64,000 bases of DNA, taken from contig CAIIXF020000008.1 in NCBI GenBank assembly GCA_903813345.2, forward strand, positions 8,833,278 through 8,897,277, written 5' to 3'. The translations under genes were made by a program, and so were the position numbers. Position 1 is the first letter of the stretch; every line of letters begins with the position of its first letter. Positions 31,601-46,600 of this stretch are shown here, piece by piece. The notes under the pieces are model-generated. The model saw only the letters and a list, made by a program, of their open reading frames with translations, made no database searches and had not been told where the DNA came from. This DNA comes from Owenia fusiformis (taxonomy: Eukaryota > Annelida > Polychaeta > Sabellida > Oweniidae).

Positions 31601-34600
31601 CATTATTATGGCATTACATATAGCAGTGATTGCCTTCTTTAGGTCAACAATAGTCTGAGGATTGTTTTGGTATAGATTGTCTTTCAAATATCCATACAAA
31701 AAGAAATCAGCAGGATTCAAGTCTAGGCTGTAATGGCAATGAAGGGTTATCTGACATGTGGTTCATCATCCTGTTGCCAAAGTGCTGATTTACCCAATCT
31801 TAAGAGTCACTTTAGGTATTGGGCATAGTGCCATGTTACTAAAACCACTATATGGCACAATTAAATCCCATATGGAAACCAAGGGCTGCCCAAAACCTCC
31901 TTAGGATGATACTGTAACTGAGTGGGACCACTGAGTCAGAAGCCATAGGTCAGATAAGCTTCGTCTCCATACACCTCAAATTTGAATCCACCTGATTTCT
32001 TTTTGTGGGGCAATTTGAAAGACAATGTGTACCAAAACAATCCTGAGACAATTGCTGACCTAAAGGTGGCAATAAATGCTAAATGCAATGCCATAACAAG
32101 GTCGGAATATGTAAGGGTATTTGCCAAATGTATCCAGCTCTGCGTTGGTCTCAATTGCGCCTATTTGGAGCATGTTATGTAAATGATCATAGCTCCTGAA
32201 CCAGTTGACTGCTTGTATTGACACTTTCATAGAACTGTCCTGATGTATGCAAAATTTCATTGATGTCACTAGTCTATTTTAGGAGATATTGCCTATTTCA
32301 ATGGTCTCCTTTTTTTCCGGTCACCCTGTATGTGGCTTGCTGTAAGAAATTATGTGGCCAGTTGGCATTGTTTTGGTGTAATCAGATTAGACTCTGTAAG
32401 AGGTTCATATTGAGCTAGTGGGGTAATTAGAGTATTATATGAACTAGCGATAACCCTCTTGGTCCATTCATTCATCTTTTCAGAGCATCTCGCATTCATG
32501 TTAGTGAATACTGAATAGACCAGCTGATTTTTACTTTGGATTTTACTCCTTTCCAAATTGAAGTTTGTTATATGAGTCTCTTTCTAATTAAAAATTGATT
32601 GTAGACTGATGGGAAAAGTTAATTGTAATGAAGAATGAAGCAGGTAATTCAATCCCACAATACACTGATGCAAGTAAGGTGGCTGCTCCATGAAGCTCCA
32701 TGTGAAGGTTATGCTGATGGGTAACTCCTTACACACACACTATTGTATGGTTCAAATTTTAAAACGTAGCGTTAAAATATAACAATGCAGCCTTATCTAT
32801 AATATGTGGTGACTAATCATTTCAATTTTTTATCATTTGTGGAAAAGGGAACATTGAATATTAAATCCAGTGACTTGAAATGGAGATGACAATTTATGAT
32901 TCTGTTCAACATTGTCTTAAATAGTATCTAATCTATCTATATCTACATATGTATGTGTACACATCCTTGGCCCAAGAGTAATTCATTGCATTACAATGAA
33001 AGCAGTGAAGGACCGATCTTGAAGGATGATGTGTACATGATATATGCACATTCATAATCTTGCACCATTGATATTTCAAAATTATGTACACATGCTATAC
33101 ATGTAGATGGCTTAAAATTGATAACAGATCTACTTCTTAATGTTAAGTGTTTTGCCTGGATGCATTTAAAAATGATGCAACTGATAACCCAACCCCATCA
33201 GCAATACAGAATATTATTTATTTGGACCTACATTTTTGGAATTGGATCAAATTACATATATCTCCACAATGCATGAAAGAGGGAATGGGGAGGTAGGGGG
33301 GGGGGGGGGGGCAACACAGGGCACTGATGCAGGGCTAGTATATTTGAGAATGTAAGGAATTCTGATCATTTTATTTGTGATATTCTCTGGTAAACATGAA
33401 GCATTTACATTGTACAGTCTGAGAGTCATGCAAACATTTATTGTTCTGTGCCAACATTCCCAGAGTAATTGGCATTTGACATGGGGGAAATATAAATAAA
33501 ACTAAATTCCAAACTTGTGGAAACTGAATTCATTATTATGCAGAGTCATGATCATCAACGGAGTTTCATAGATTTATTGAAAGTTTTCATTCATAGTCCT
33601 CTTCGATAAAATGGGAAATACCATGCACCCTTTAAGAGTTTAATTTTGCGTATTTTAAGAACTTCTCTATTTGCATCTATGACGGGTAAATATCCGTTGA
33701 CTTTAATGTTATCAATGTCTTCTTATGTTTTATAGATTTAAGTTCATGTATGTTTAAATTGAACATGCCATTTTGGGGCATTGTCTGGGCCAAAATCTCA
33801 TCCATTTTATGAGTACACTTAGCCAACAGATTACAAACACTTATCTTGAAAATTACAAGGTTATGTTGTCTTTTGCTTTGTGAACATACAATTCAAATCT
33901 GTGTAGTCTACTAAATAACTTTAAGACAGTTTAAGTTCACTAGGTTTAAAGTAAATATTATGGCGTGGACTAGGATAAAATCTTATGACCAGTATATACG
34001 TTACCAAGCAACCATATAATAAATGTGCATCCATTGACAAAATTGTCCCTTTTTATTGAAATGCATTTTTTATGTTTGTATGTTAGCTTGTCAACTTCAA
34101 AATATACAAATTGTTAACAGTTTTTCAAATATTTTATCTTGATCAACTGGTGATTTTCAAAATGTTGAATTATAAAAATCTGAATCTGAGTTGATTAATA
34201 TTAATTTGAACCCTTTCATATTGGACAATCTAAGACATTATTGCATTTGCTCAATTACTAGCAATGCCATTTATTATGCTTAATGAAATTAGCTTCGTTA
34301 TAAATGACAGTTAATAGTGAATAATTGATAAAAACTGGCCATATTAATGATATTAATGTGTCACCAGGAGTTCAGAATTGTAATAATGCAAATCTTTTCT
34401 ATTGTGGATTATTGATAGTTCTCCCATGTGCTTGCTAGAAAAAGTGCAGGTAGTCCAGGTAGTTTATTGATTTTTGTGCCATCTACACTGGGGACATCTT
34501 CATTTGTGTACAAAGGAAAAATTAAAGGCATGAATCTTAAGTTGAGATATAGAAGTTCATTAGTACTAGATTAAGATTGTAAGGTATGGTGAGTATGATA

Positions 34601-37600
34601 TTGTACCCTGCATGCAGAGTCTAGTTAAACTACACTCTGCCTAGTATAGACTATATTATAGTGCCCCGCCCCCATTTCAATGAGCTTGAAGAAACATGTA
34701 CGCCAAAGCGTTCTAATTAAATATGCGCATGTCATTGGTCAATTCCGGGCTCAACGATGACGTCAGAAGGAATGACCATATCTCGAATGTCGGTCAAATT
34801 TGGCCGACAAACACTGATTGGCGCGGTGAGTTCACAGGTTTATTTTAGTTTGAAAGAGTGAAGACGAAGCTCTCTTTTAAGAAGTGAAGTCAAACTAATG
34901 CAAAGGGTAATGATATTGTGGACACAACCAAAAGTATGAATATCCCCATATTATTAAATTCCATCGGGACATATTAGTTATAAACCTAACTAATTGGATT
35001 CCTCAGTAGGTTTGCACTTATCCTTATCAAGCATCAGAAATATAATCCCCACTTTATTTATTCATACCACATATCATATTTGCAGGTAATGTACTATAAA
35101 AACATTGATGCTGATGGGTTATCATTGCAGGTCATTTCTAATGCAAACAATAACACAGCAAAAACAGATAGGTCTCTAATACACTGATATTTAAGGTGAA
35201 TATTTTGGGGGTTTTAAATAGTTAGTGAGTCAGCAAGCCAAAGCATAAATAATATGCATCGTATGATTCGTTTCTATTATTTGTCTATTATGAAATATAT
35301 ATCAGTTAGTCAAACTGTTGAGTATCATTTCTATAATATAAAGTCTTGTTTCAACCCCCTCCCTCCTATATGTCACAGCTCCATAAAGGACAAAGTATAC
35401 AGAATGGGGAGGGGGGGGGGCATCCAGGTGGTGACATTTTGTGACATTAATGCCTCGTTGTGTTTGTGTTGGTTTATGCCTTATAATAACATACATGTTT
35501 ATGATTCCAAATATTTGTATAAGGATAAAACAATAAGCAAGAACAGAACAATACTCTTTGGAAGAAAGCACATGTAATATATTCCTAGATATTAGTGCAT
35601 GATCACAAAGCTTAGTGCAAAATCATAATACCTGTATTGCATGTATATATATCAGATATATACTATTTATCTGGCACTGATTTGTGAATTATTGCAGATC
35701 TATACTTAGAAATTCCAGTTATAGTATTATATTATACCAATACAAAGCTCCTTATTAAAAGTAAATTGGAAATCTCAAAGTAATCAGTCATCACTTATTT
35801 CTTGGTCAGTGGAGAAGTAGAAAGAAGTATATTAGAAGAGCAAGATTTCTTATTTAGTAGCTTTGGGAATTAAGGACGTTCCTTGGAAGATGATAATAAT
35901 ATTGTTATTATAGTCAAAGGACTGTCCCTCAGAGGATGCATCATGATAAAGCATGACATCTCATTTCTTCTCAGCCCTGAGATGTTTCAAGGGAAACAGA
36001 AAGATGCTATGAGTATCAGAATGCATGGATGGATGTTGCAAAATAGAACAATGGTTGTAAATTAATACTCTCTGCTATACAGTAATGCTCTTTGAATTTG
36101 TGTATCAAGTGTCATCCCCCACCTACATACTGTGATACATGTACCTAGATCGAGATGTGTTTTTCTCATAGAATAGAGGTGGGAGGGGGGTAGCACAATA
36201 GGTTCTTTAAAAAAACTGACACACATGCAAAATGTCAGCTCCCCAGGGAGTTGTTTCTTTGATCAATATTTTGTGAAGCTTTGTGCATGTCAACTTTGTA
36301 TTTTATCCATTTTTTTGTTTTAAGTTCCATTGATAACTACCACAACTGTGTGTTTAACCCAAAGCCTCAAGCATTGTTTATTGTACAAATTCATCAATAA
36401 TTCAATAATTATTTGCGCATTTTAGCGCTGTATTTGATACATTTCACTAGGATTTGTAGTTTCTTGTTACTCTGAATCTATATCACCTAGCTATTCTACA
36501 CTCTGACTATTATAGATAATTTTACAGTTTTGATGATGATACAATCTTAATAATCTCAAGTATAGCTTTCATTGCACTTGAATTTGAGTGTGACATGACT
36601 GTGGTATACTTATAGGCAGAAACATCCTTGGTCCAAGAGTGTTTCACTTCTTTTCATGATTGAAAAATGAATGAAGCCCTTTGAAGGATGAGAGAAATGA
36701 TCCCTGGTTTAAAGAGTGCCGACACATTTGAGCTCTTGTGAAGGTTTGCTTCTGGCAGAATAATGCTATTTGGAATAATTTGGGATGTAATTAAAGACTT
36801 GTGAGAATGCAATCAATGCAGTAATTACAAGTAGCATTGTTAGTGTGATTATTACATACTACATTGTACCAGTTTGTACAGTGTATTGATCACTGGTTGA
36901 ATTGATCTTAATTCTCACGGAGATGGAAGACCATCATTTCATAAATATTAAGTTTAAATGTTTCTGGTAAAATTGGAACCAGTTAATGTTTTCTTATATT
37001 AGATGAAAAACACCTGCAGTTATAAACTAACTTCTGAATAGATACAGGCTATCAGTATCTTCTCAGTAAAATTTAACAAAAATTGTGCTTCTGGTTTTAT
37101 GTAAGAACGTTAACATCAAGCATGTATGTCACATGTTTTATGGACATTTTTTGACACTTGAAAATCTTCATGACATATTTTTTAATTCCTGGGGCAATTA
37201 GAAAGGAATGACAGTTTATTCGGGTCATAAGTGTCATAAGCGTGTAGATGGTAAATGTAATACAGACATAGTACAAACAATGCAATTAGATAAATTGAAG
37301 AAATAATCACCATGACCAGGGTCTTCCAGGTTTGTTGTGTCTGGAAGCAGTTTTGTGGTTGCAAAGTCCACTAAATAAATGCTTCAAAACAAGGACTGAA
37401 TGTTTCCCAGGAATCAGTCCTGTGACATTTATAGCATTATCCTAATCTGTGTAACCTCAAGGCAATTGTGGCTTCTTTTTTGCATCAATTTCCTGCTTGC
37501 AACTCAGCTGTGCAACTTGATCATTTACACCTGGTAATTTTAGATTCAATCAGGTTGGAACTGACTGGAAATGTTTTAAAAAGGTTTTGATAAAAGTTTA

Positions 37601-40600
37601 TGTATAAGAGATGCAAGTAAAACCAAGATTGGCTTGCTTAAAGGCTTTTTGCAAAATCAAGATTGGGCTTGCTTAAAGGCTTTTTGTCACCAACCCAAGA
37701 CACCACATCTCCACAAGATGTGAAGTTGAGAGGGAGAATTCCAAAGATCAGACTCAAAACCAGATTAGTAACATAATTGTTATGTCACCACCAGAAGTGG
37801 TGACATATTATTATAGTCTCCAACTTTTTGTGGACAGTATTTGGCAGTTGGTGATAGGTTTTTGGCAGTTGGTCTCTGTATCAAATGGCAGTTGGTGACT
37901 GTTAATGCTGTGCTTATACCATACTATCTTAACATCTCATTGGTTGTGTCAATAGAATCACTTTCATTGGTTGTTCCTCAGTGCGATGAAACTACTAAAG
38001 CTGTCCTTTCTTTATATTTTACTATATTTGATAGAGTTTTAAAAAAGTAAAGCTTTTGTTCTTCACTATCAATTATCTCTAGTATGCATCATAAAAAGAC
38101 ACAAATCTTCTCGAGTTCTTTGTTTAACTGAATATTTAGGGTATATACTGTCACAATACTTGACTGTTCCTTAGCTGTTAGATAGCTGGTCCTCATGTTG
38201 TTAAATCTCTGCCATTGTTCGTTGCATAGCAGTAAATACCTTTGCATGAAAGATGAATTCATTACAGTCATCCAGTACAGTAAAACCTGTCTAATCTATA
38301 TGTCACTGGGACTGACCAAATATGTTCAGATTAGCAGGTGTTCACATTTCAAGTTTTTTAATACATGAGTCAATGGGAGATAATAAAATTGTGATCAAGA
38401 AACATTGTTCTCATTTGGGAGTGTTCAGATTAGAGACTAGGTGTTCAGAATGGGTGCACCCCAGTTGTCCGAAACCCAGTTCTCCGAAACCCAGTTGTCC
38501 GAAACCCAGTTCTCCGAAACCCAGTTGTCCGAAACCCACTTGTCCGAAACCCATAGAAAAATAGTCATAATTTACCAGAGAAAGGGGAACCGTACTAAGC
38601 TTACGCCAGTTTCATGCCATGTATTTGGCCAAATTAATGGCATGGACGCATTCTGATGTTCATAGATCTCTCTCTCACTTTAAATTGCATCCATTGCACG
38701 CGTTACCAGAATGGCAGGAACGGGGGATTTATTTTACATTGTGATTCTAAAAAAAAGTTATCAAAACACAATATATATTACGGAACAGTTTATCTTATCT
38801 TCTTCAATCTCTTTTATATAGGCAAAATAAAATGAATCATTTTGAAACAGATAAAATAAGTTTACGCATATAGTACTTTAAGAATAAAACAGTATACATA
38901 TTACGTTGTCAAAATATTTCGTCGCATTTAATTTCTTAGTCTCTGTATTTTATCAAATCGTAAAAGAACAAAACATTCTTAACTTAATCACTTGGGATCA
39001 ACTGGAAACGAAGGCAGGCTGTCCTCGTATCAAAATGGATGTTCTCCCATTCGCAAGAAGTTTCATTTTCGCCATGTACTCACTTCATCCTTTTAATCTC
39101 TATTTCTCGAACAGAGTACGTAAATGAAGAATAAGTTTTGGTTTCAAAAGATGTACATGTCAACTTTACTAAATAAATGCCCACTGGCTTGGGAAAGCTA
39201 TTTTTCCTTTTATGAACGCTCATCACCCATTGGAAAAATGTTGTTCCCTCTCAAAAAAGGCCCATGGGCCATAAAGAAAATTGGTTTAAAAATTGTAGAC
39301 CCCTATCTATGTATGTTGTGTAAACGCCATTTTACAATGAGAATAACATAATTTAACTTTGTTTGTTTGAACATCTATATCACCTGTATATGAACTTTCA
39401 TAGGCTAAACATTTAAACAATTAACGTCTTGACTTCGCATATTTAGCCTAATTTTGCAATGATGTCAACGTTATTCCAATGTTATGTTGTGATTCGCAGA
39501 GGTTGCGACAACGAGATTCGTTTAAAAAAATTGTATTTTTCAAATAAGATCCCCTAATTTTCGGACAACTGGGTTTCGGACAACTGGGTTTCGGAAAACT
39601 GGGTTTCGGAGAACTGGGTTTCGGAGAACTGGGTTTCGGACAACTGGGTTTCGGAGAACTGGGTTTCGGACAACTGGGTTGACCCCGTTCAGAATACAGG
39701 TTTCACTGTATTTGTGATGAGGATTTCCTCTGATTAGAGTGTTGACCATCTACTTAGGCCTTAGGGTCTGCTGATTGTAACATATATGCTAAAGTTTACC
39801 TGTAGATTGCTTTGATCTGCTGGGAAATTATTATTACCTGTAATCTGTAATTGAGCTGTAATCATATATGATATTATATAATAACATATGGTACTTGTGA
39901 TTGCTTTGATCATGTTGAAGTTTGATCTCTAGGGTACTTCAACTTTACAATTATGTGTTAAATATAAAAGTAACAAGAGGCATAAGGGGCAACATCAAAA
40001 TTTAAAGAATGTTTTCCATGCAACCTATATAGAATTATTTGATATTTAGATGGGGATTTAGATACTGTAAAACCTGCATAAATGCCCACCTAGAAAGTAT
40101 TCAGCTTTCAATGTTTTTAGCTAAAATGGGTCTGTTTTCATTTCTGCTGATGTCGATCGAGTAAGAAGTGGTGTTTCAATTTGCAATTGTTATTTTTATA
40201 TATGCACAATGAATGAAGCTTATAAGTACAATGTGAATGTATAAAATGGGAAGCAGTTCAATGTTTCTGAAAGAACTAAACATGGCTGTTCCATCTTTGC
40301 TACAATGGTTGTAACTTGTTCAATTTCTGCTTGCTGTTTGTATAGGTACGATAATCCATGTATGTTTGTTCTGCTAATAGTTTTATTTTCATGAATGTCA
40401 AATGCCTTTATATGTGTTCTATCCTATTTTCTATGCAAATACTGCTCTGTAAACTTTCTCTAAATCTACTGAGTCAGTCCTGGATGAGTCTTTGTCTTGG
40501 GAACAAGATTATGTTTGAGTTTATATAGAAGTCTGTTTTCCCCAGTTTTGAATATAAAAGGTAAAAACTGTAAGAATAACTGGATTTGTATTTTATACAA

Positions 40601-43600
40601 TAATATGTTATGTGAAACCTTACCTGACTTTACAACTTAGTTGTTTCTATTATTAAACATTATGAAATAAGAAAATATTATTTAAAGTTTAACCAATTGC
40701 GGTTTAGATTTTCAACTGACCTTGATTCAAAAATATTCAGTACATATATTTTAGGATTATTGGAGACTTGAATTTAATAAATATGCCTAATATTTCATAA
40801 GCATGGTAGAATGCAGATGGAAATAATTTGGTTCAAAAGGTGCATGGGTTTTGTATTCAGAATATCAATATTATAAGGATTTGAAAATGTAATAATTGAT
40901 ATATTTAAGAAACCACTTTAATCACATTTTACTTTATATAACCGTTCAATGTTTGTTTGCATTAGATTTGAATAGCTAGAACACATTGCCGGAACTACTT
41001 TCTTTAGATTCAATTCATACAAATCTTGGTATACAGTGTGTCTCAAAAAAAATGTTACACTTACAAAAAGTTCAATATCTTTCATGATTTTGACTTTTCC
41101 CCTAAAATGTACTTAGATACCATAAGACCAGTCCTTCTCGAATAAATTCACACCATCAGATTCAAAATCCGTCTAAGATTGACTGCACAGGACAGATTTT
41201 ATAGACGCATGTGAAATCTGATTTGCGCCAACTTCTCAGTGGCTGGACATAGGTGATCAATTCTTTTTTGGTGTGAATGCTGCGGACAGTGTTATCTTGA
41301 TATGATCAATGATCCAGTTGTTTCTTTCCTGGATAGAAATACAAGATTTCATTGTCAGAGTGTTCAATTTTGTTACGTATGATGGCAACAGGATGATGCA
41401 AAGGCCTGTAGCAGATCGTTTGGTAGAACTCTTTGGAAATCAGAAGATAGCATTGAATTACCCAATAAATTGGCCCCCAGGGTCATCCCACTTTACACCC
41501 TTGAGTTTTTGAAGGGCCTCTGAAAGCGGTTTACAGCATCACAAACTGACCTAAATGAACTTCTGCAAAAATAATTGATAGAATCAGAGTGATATTACAA
41601 TTCATGTGCACATGGGCAATGGTACCTCAGATTTGCTTAGGAGAACATGTTGAGGGGATCACATGTTTATGTGGATAGACCCAAAGATCATATGTAAGAC
41701 AAATAGGAAAATTACATAATGACTCAGTTTAAGGTCAGGCTTCTACTCAGAAGAAAGTTAAATATTAAAGAAACTGTTCCTCTTTTGTCATTTGGTCCAT
41801 CCAAGCACTTAGAAGTTGGCGCAAGTCAGATTTTACCATGGGACACTAAAAGCTGTCATGTGGAGCCAATCAAGGACAGATTTTGAATTTGAAGGTGTCA
41901 AATTATTCGAGAAAGATTTGTCTTTTGGTATCCAAAGTATATTTTAGGGAAAAGTCAAAATATGAAAGATATTGAACTTTTTGTGAGTGTAACATTTTTT
42001 TTGAGACACTCTGTAGTGCAATTTTGACCAAATGTGGTTTTATTGACGAAAGGGTTTAGTCTTCTGGAATTTAGGCATTATGTTGTGAAGACTATATTAA
42101 AGTAGACACAATTGTTAGTCCACTTAAAGAATTTGCTCCTATTATGTTTTGTATTTGAGTGATGACTCGAAAAGTAAATCGTACTTGTTTTTCTTCCAGT
42201 AATAACTACATTCTTATTTGGTTGAGACCATTGTGTTTATCAAATGAGTTGATTCCGATCTTTGTCGCTTTTGTGATTCTGCCCTACATCATACAGAATT
42301 ATATTTCAATTGTATATTTACTCATGATATGACAAGTTCCATTGTTGAAGAGTTTTTTGCAATTATGAAATAGAGGCTAACACATATATAAAACAATTTT
42401 TAGAATGGTAAAATGGTAATGAATATGAAGTTGGATTTGTGATTCAAGAGGATATCAATACAACTCTATATAGAATGCTGAATTCCTCAGGGTTGTTAGT
42501 CCTTGTATGGCTTCCTTTGGCCTGTCATACTTCACTTATTGTACTGGAATAAAACTGTTATGATAATAAGTAACTAAGCTCAGTTAAGCACCTCAGAAGT
42601 GTGGCTTCATACCCAAAAATCCCATAATGAATTTGGTATCTTGAACACGATTGAAATATATTTTGATCAGCAGCATCAAGATATATATAAATGTGTATGT
42701 CTTTATAAACACGTCCTGATGATGTCACAATGTTTTTATCTTGCCAAATATCATAAAAATAATATACAATTACAGTATATACAATATAGTACAATGTACA
42801 ATATACAATATTTTTAGACTGGACAAAATATAATCTCACAACGAGGATCAGCTTAGTCACACATTGTGATGAAGCTCTCTTTTAAAGAAAAATGAAACCA
42901 CTGTATTGAAAAGGGTGATAAAAACTTGTAGCAAAGCATATGAATTATATAAGATCACATAGCAAGATATTAAGAGTACGTATCTGAAATCACCTGTATA
43001 TATTTGAATACATATGCTTTGATAGTTTTGACACTCCTGAGGATCAGGGTCAAGAACATCACAGATGAAACTATCTTGAAGATGCAAAATCAAATGTAGT
43101 ATTTGACCATACTATCCAGTATATTCAGTACATTCCCAAGTTATCTCCATGCATGTTTTGACTAACAATCTTCGAGATAAGTGTTGGTCTATGATATCTT
43201 TGTTATTACATTCTGCCTATTTATTAGACTCATATCTTTGTTTGCAGTTGGGTATAAGTGAATTAATTGATAAGTTACTTTGTATGTGATAGAACAGTTG
43301 AGAACTTAATGCAATAAAGGTGGTTATGAAGGAGGGGTCACATGAGGCTTTACCATACTTCACTTTTCCAGACCTTAAATTTATCGAGACCCCTAAATTT
43401 TATTGACTGAATTGATTGGTCCAAGCTCCTACCTCTTTTTGGAAAAATCTAGTTTTTGTCATCGAAAGGCATAAATCAGCCAAGAAAATACCCCAAATTG
43501 AATATCCTCAGGGTTAACTATAGTACTTCAATTTGCTCTGTGTTATTTTGAGTTGAATTCTACTCCTGTCCTCATACATAACTCGTCTTTGGAGAAGTAA

Positions 43601-46600
43601 ATAACAAGGAGGAGGAGGGGGGGGGTGCAAAATCTTTATGCAATAGCCTTGCCTCCAAGATCCCCCCTTCCTACCTATTATTGACGTAGATAAGGGGGAG
43701 GGGAGGGTCCAGGGTATTGAATTGATGCAAGATCATGAGGCTATCTTAGAGTAACATATGATTAGTATTAGAGACTGGTATTATTGGATGTTAGAATATC
43801 TTTGGAATGTCGATTATGATTCCCAATTAATCTTGCTATTTGGCCAGGTATCTAAACTGTACAGGTATAGGCATTAGCTTCTGCATCTGTCAATCTACTC
43901 ATCAGCACCAAGACTTTGTTTCTGCCACTCTTTTTGATGGATATTTCTTGAAATAACACTGGGTCTTATATCCTAATATCAAAATAATTCACCTTTTGAA
44001 GACTTCAGATTTTTATTTTTAACTGAATTGCAATTTTATTGATGTGTTTATCATCATCTTTCTACAGTTACATGTATTTTAGTGAATTATTTATTTGACT
44101 CTAGATTAGGAAAACTGTCGAAAATATTAAACTGTAGTTAGGCGTTGACATTTCTGCTGCAAATCCTCATATTTACTTGGGTAATGAAGGAATCCATATA
44201 CTGATCGGCAACATTTGAAAAATGTCATATGATCTTTTATATGATGATGTTGTGTTCTTGCTCTAGTAATTATGATGCCATATAATAATAATATGTTTGT
44301 ATGTTGTGTCATTGCAGGATGTTCTCCAGCAGTACATTGTCATGAGGCTACCTAATATTGTCAGCATCAGCAAGGAACCCGATTCTGGTAAGTATTAAGC
44401 AAAGAAAATTAAATTTTATTAAATTTTCAGAAGTTCCTGGATCCCCAAACTTTCTATTTTTAAAGCCTCATGCATTTATAAGAATAGAGCATTAATAAGG
44501 GCAACATTGGTAGCTTGGGGCAAAAACTAAGCGAGGATATGGAATATCAAGTCAACCAGTTATTTTTGCATTAAATCTCTTAAACACCCTCTCCCCTGTG
44601 GTCTTCACCTCCAGACCTGTGAAATTGTATGAAGGTGAGCTGTTTAAGGTGGCAACGAGAGCTATCAATTAGTACATCTTGTCTTGACCAGGACAACTGT
44701 TGGGTTGGTCAGTTAGGTCTTAATATTGATTCCCTCTCTCCGACTGAGGCCTGTGTTTGTCTAAGAGTCTCTGGATATCACAAAGTAGTCTTGTTACAGT
44801 GTTCTACCATTGAGGGAGTCACTTTTGTATTCTATATGCTTTTTTATCAACATGGGGCTAATTAGAGACAGGTTGGTCAAGAAATGAAGATTGGAATTTT
44901 GACCTTTTATTTTGTGATTATCCACCTCATGGTGGTTTACTGGGGACTAATCATGTAGTGAAGGCACACATGTCATCACTTATCTTCTTATCCTATCAGT
45001 CTAACTATCAGATAAACACTTATCCCTAACATATGAGAGATATGAGAGATACATACAATAATCTTGATCATTATTGGCTTAAGAGATCTCAACCTGGCCA
45101 TGATTACTCAATGCTATATCTTGCCATATTTGCTGTAATACCATGATAAATTGTACAATAATACCATAATAAATGCAATAATACCATGTAATGATGCCAT
45201 AATACCTGGATTCCTGGCCTCAAGAATTTTACAGTATTTGGCTCATGTTTGTTTCTCTTGTCTCAAGCCCCTAAACCTGTTCACTATTCACTTTATTACC
45301 TACAATGTATATTCAAGAGAGAATGGATACATACTACACAGGCTTGATGCAAGACTACATAATTGTAGACCCATTCCTAACTGAATTATCTCACATTCCA
45401 TTTTTATGTTACTACCAAAAGTGTTGACCTATTGTAATAGTCTGCCACTTTTTTATGGACGGTATTCAGTGTTTGGCAGTTGGGGTTTGGTGTTTGGCAT
45501 TTGGTGTTTAGTAGTTGGCATCTGTGACAAAAAGCAGATGGTAACAACGATGCATGTTACTCCCTTGTCTATTTTAAAACGTGATAATGGTACTGTATTT
45601 TGACATTGGTAGATGAGATAGTGTTGACCAAGTTACCTCAGAATACACCATCAATACACCACCAAACCAGATTGTGTTTCTATGTCTGGAAAGTTGTTCT
45701 GGATAAAAAATGAGGCCAGGATCCTTTAAATCCCCACTTGAGACTTGAGAAACACCTGTGTCACAATATTTTACTTCCTTAGAAGAAACATAAGGCAGAA
45801 TGAACACACTTATAAAAATGAGTCATCCTTTAAAATAAAGGAAAGGATTTGGCACTGTGAAACAGTTATTTGACACAGCATGTTTATGTCAGTATTTTGT
45901 ACATTCTGTACATTACAAGCAAAAATGCCGAATTGTTTTCATTGTCAGGAAGATATCCCGAAGCAGACAACTATAAGACTGATTTATGTGAAAGTCTTGA
46001 TGGCAGCGACCAGAAGTTTATGTGATCAATAAGAGTGGTTGCAATTAACCTGGCATAGATGGCATGTTAACCACTGATTAATGATGTAAACAATACGATA
46101 AATAGGTGGCTCTAGCTTACATGGGACTAAATATGTCTGTATAATTGCAAAAATCATAATTTATCATTTCTGTATAGAACATGGCTGGAAACTTCTATTG
46201 AGATATGAGATTTTCTTTATTTGAGGTTAATTAATGTCACCAATACGACTGCTCATTGGGAATGTCATCAATTATGATTTGTAGGGCATGATTTCAGTGC
46301 TGTCATTTATGAGTTTTAGAGTGGTTTTGACCTGAAGGAAATCTAACCCAACATACACAAACACACCTTATCTCAAGATGACATCATCAACCACTTCCTT
46401 CTATTGTTCTCATTAAATATTGCAACACGCTTTCAGGGCAACTTTCTCTAAATTATACAGTAATATTTTTTAACCTATAATTTCCTTGTAGTTTTCTAGA
46501 TTTCTTGAGGGTCCTTGTTTGTATATGTGATTACAAGGATGAACCTGGAAAGAATGGTCTCTTTTGAACTTATTTTTTAATTTTTGGCCAAATTATCAAA

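Larger units (their letters stand above)
28127..44317. other. CCDC88 intron 3 (16.2 kb)
   Basis: The largest intron. It holds a mariner-derived fold-back element, a MULE-like element nested in a MITE, a second mariner remnant, small hairpins and several G runs (near 33300, 35410, 36187, 43618), listed separately where defined. Between them, 28127-31347, 33037-38275 and 42016-44317 show no gene. Confidence 0.6.

Noticed and set aside
31936-32154. Minus-strand ORF in the fold-back mariner element
   Set aside because: It is antisense to the recognisable transposase frame [13 protein letters not shown].
38322-38656. ORFs coding SPKPSCPKP and LSETQFSET repeats
   Set aside because: They come from the 15-bp unit in the transposon TIR array, and mirror ORFs exist on the other arm (39540-39749).
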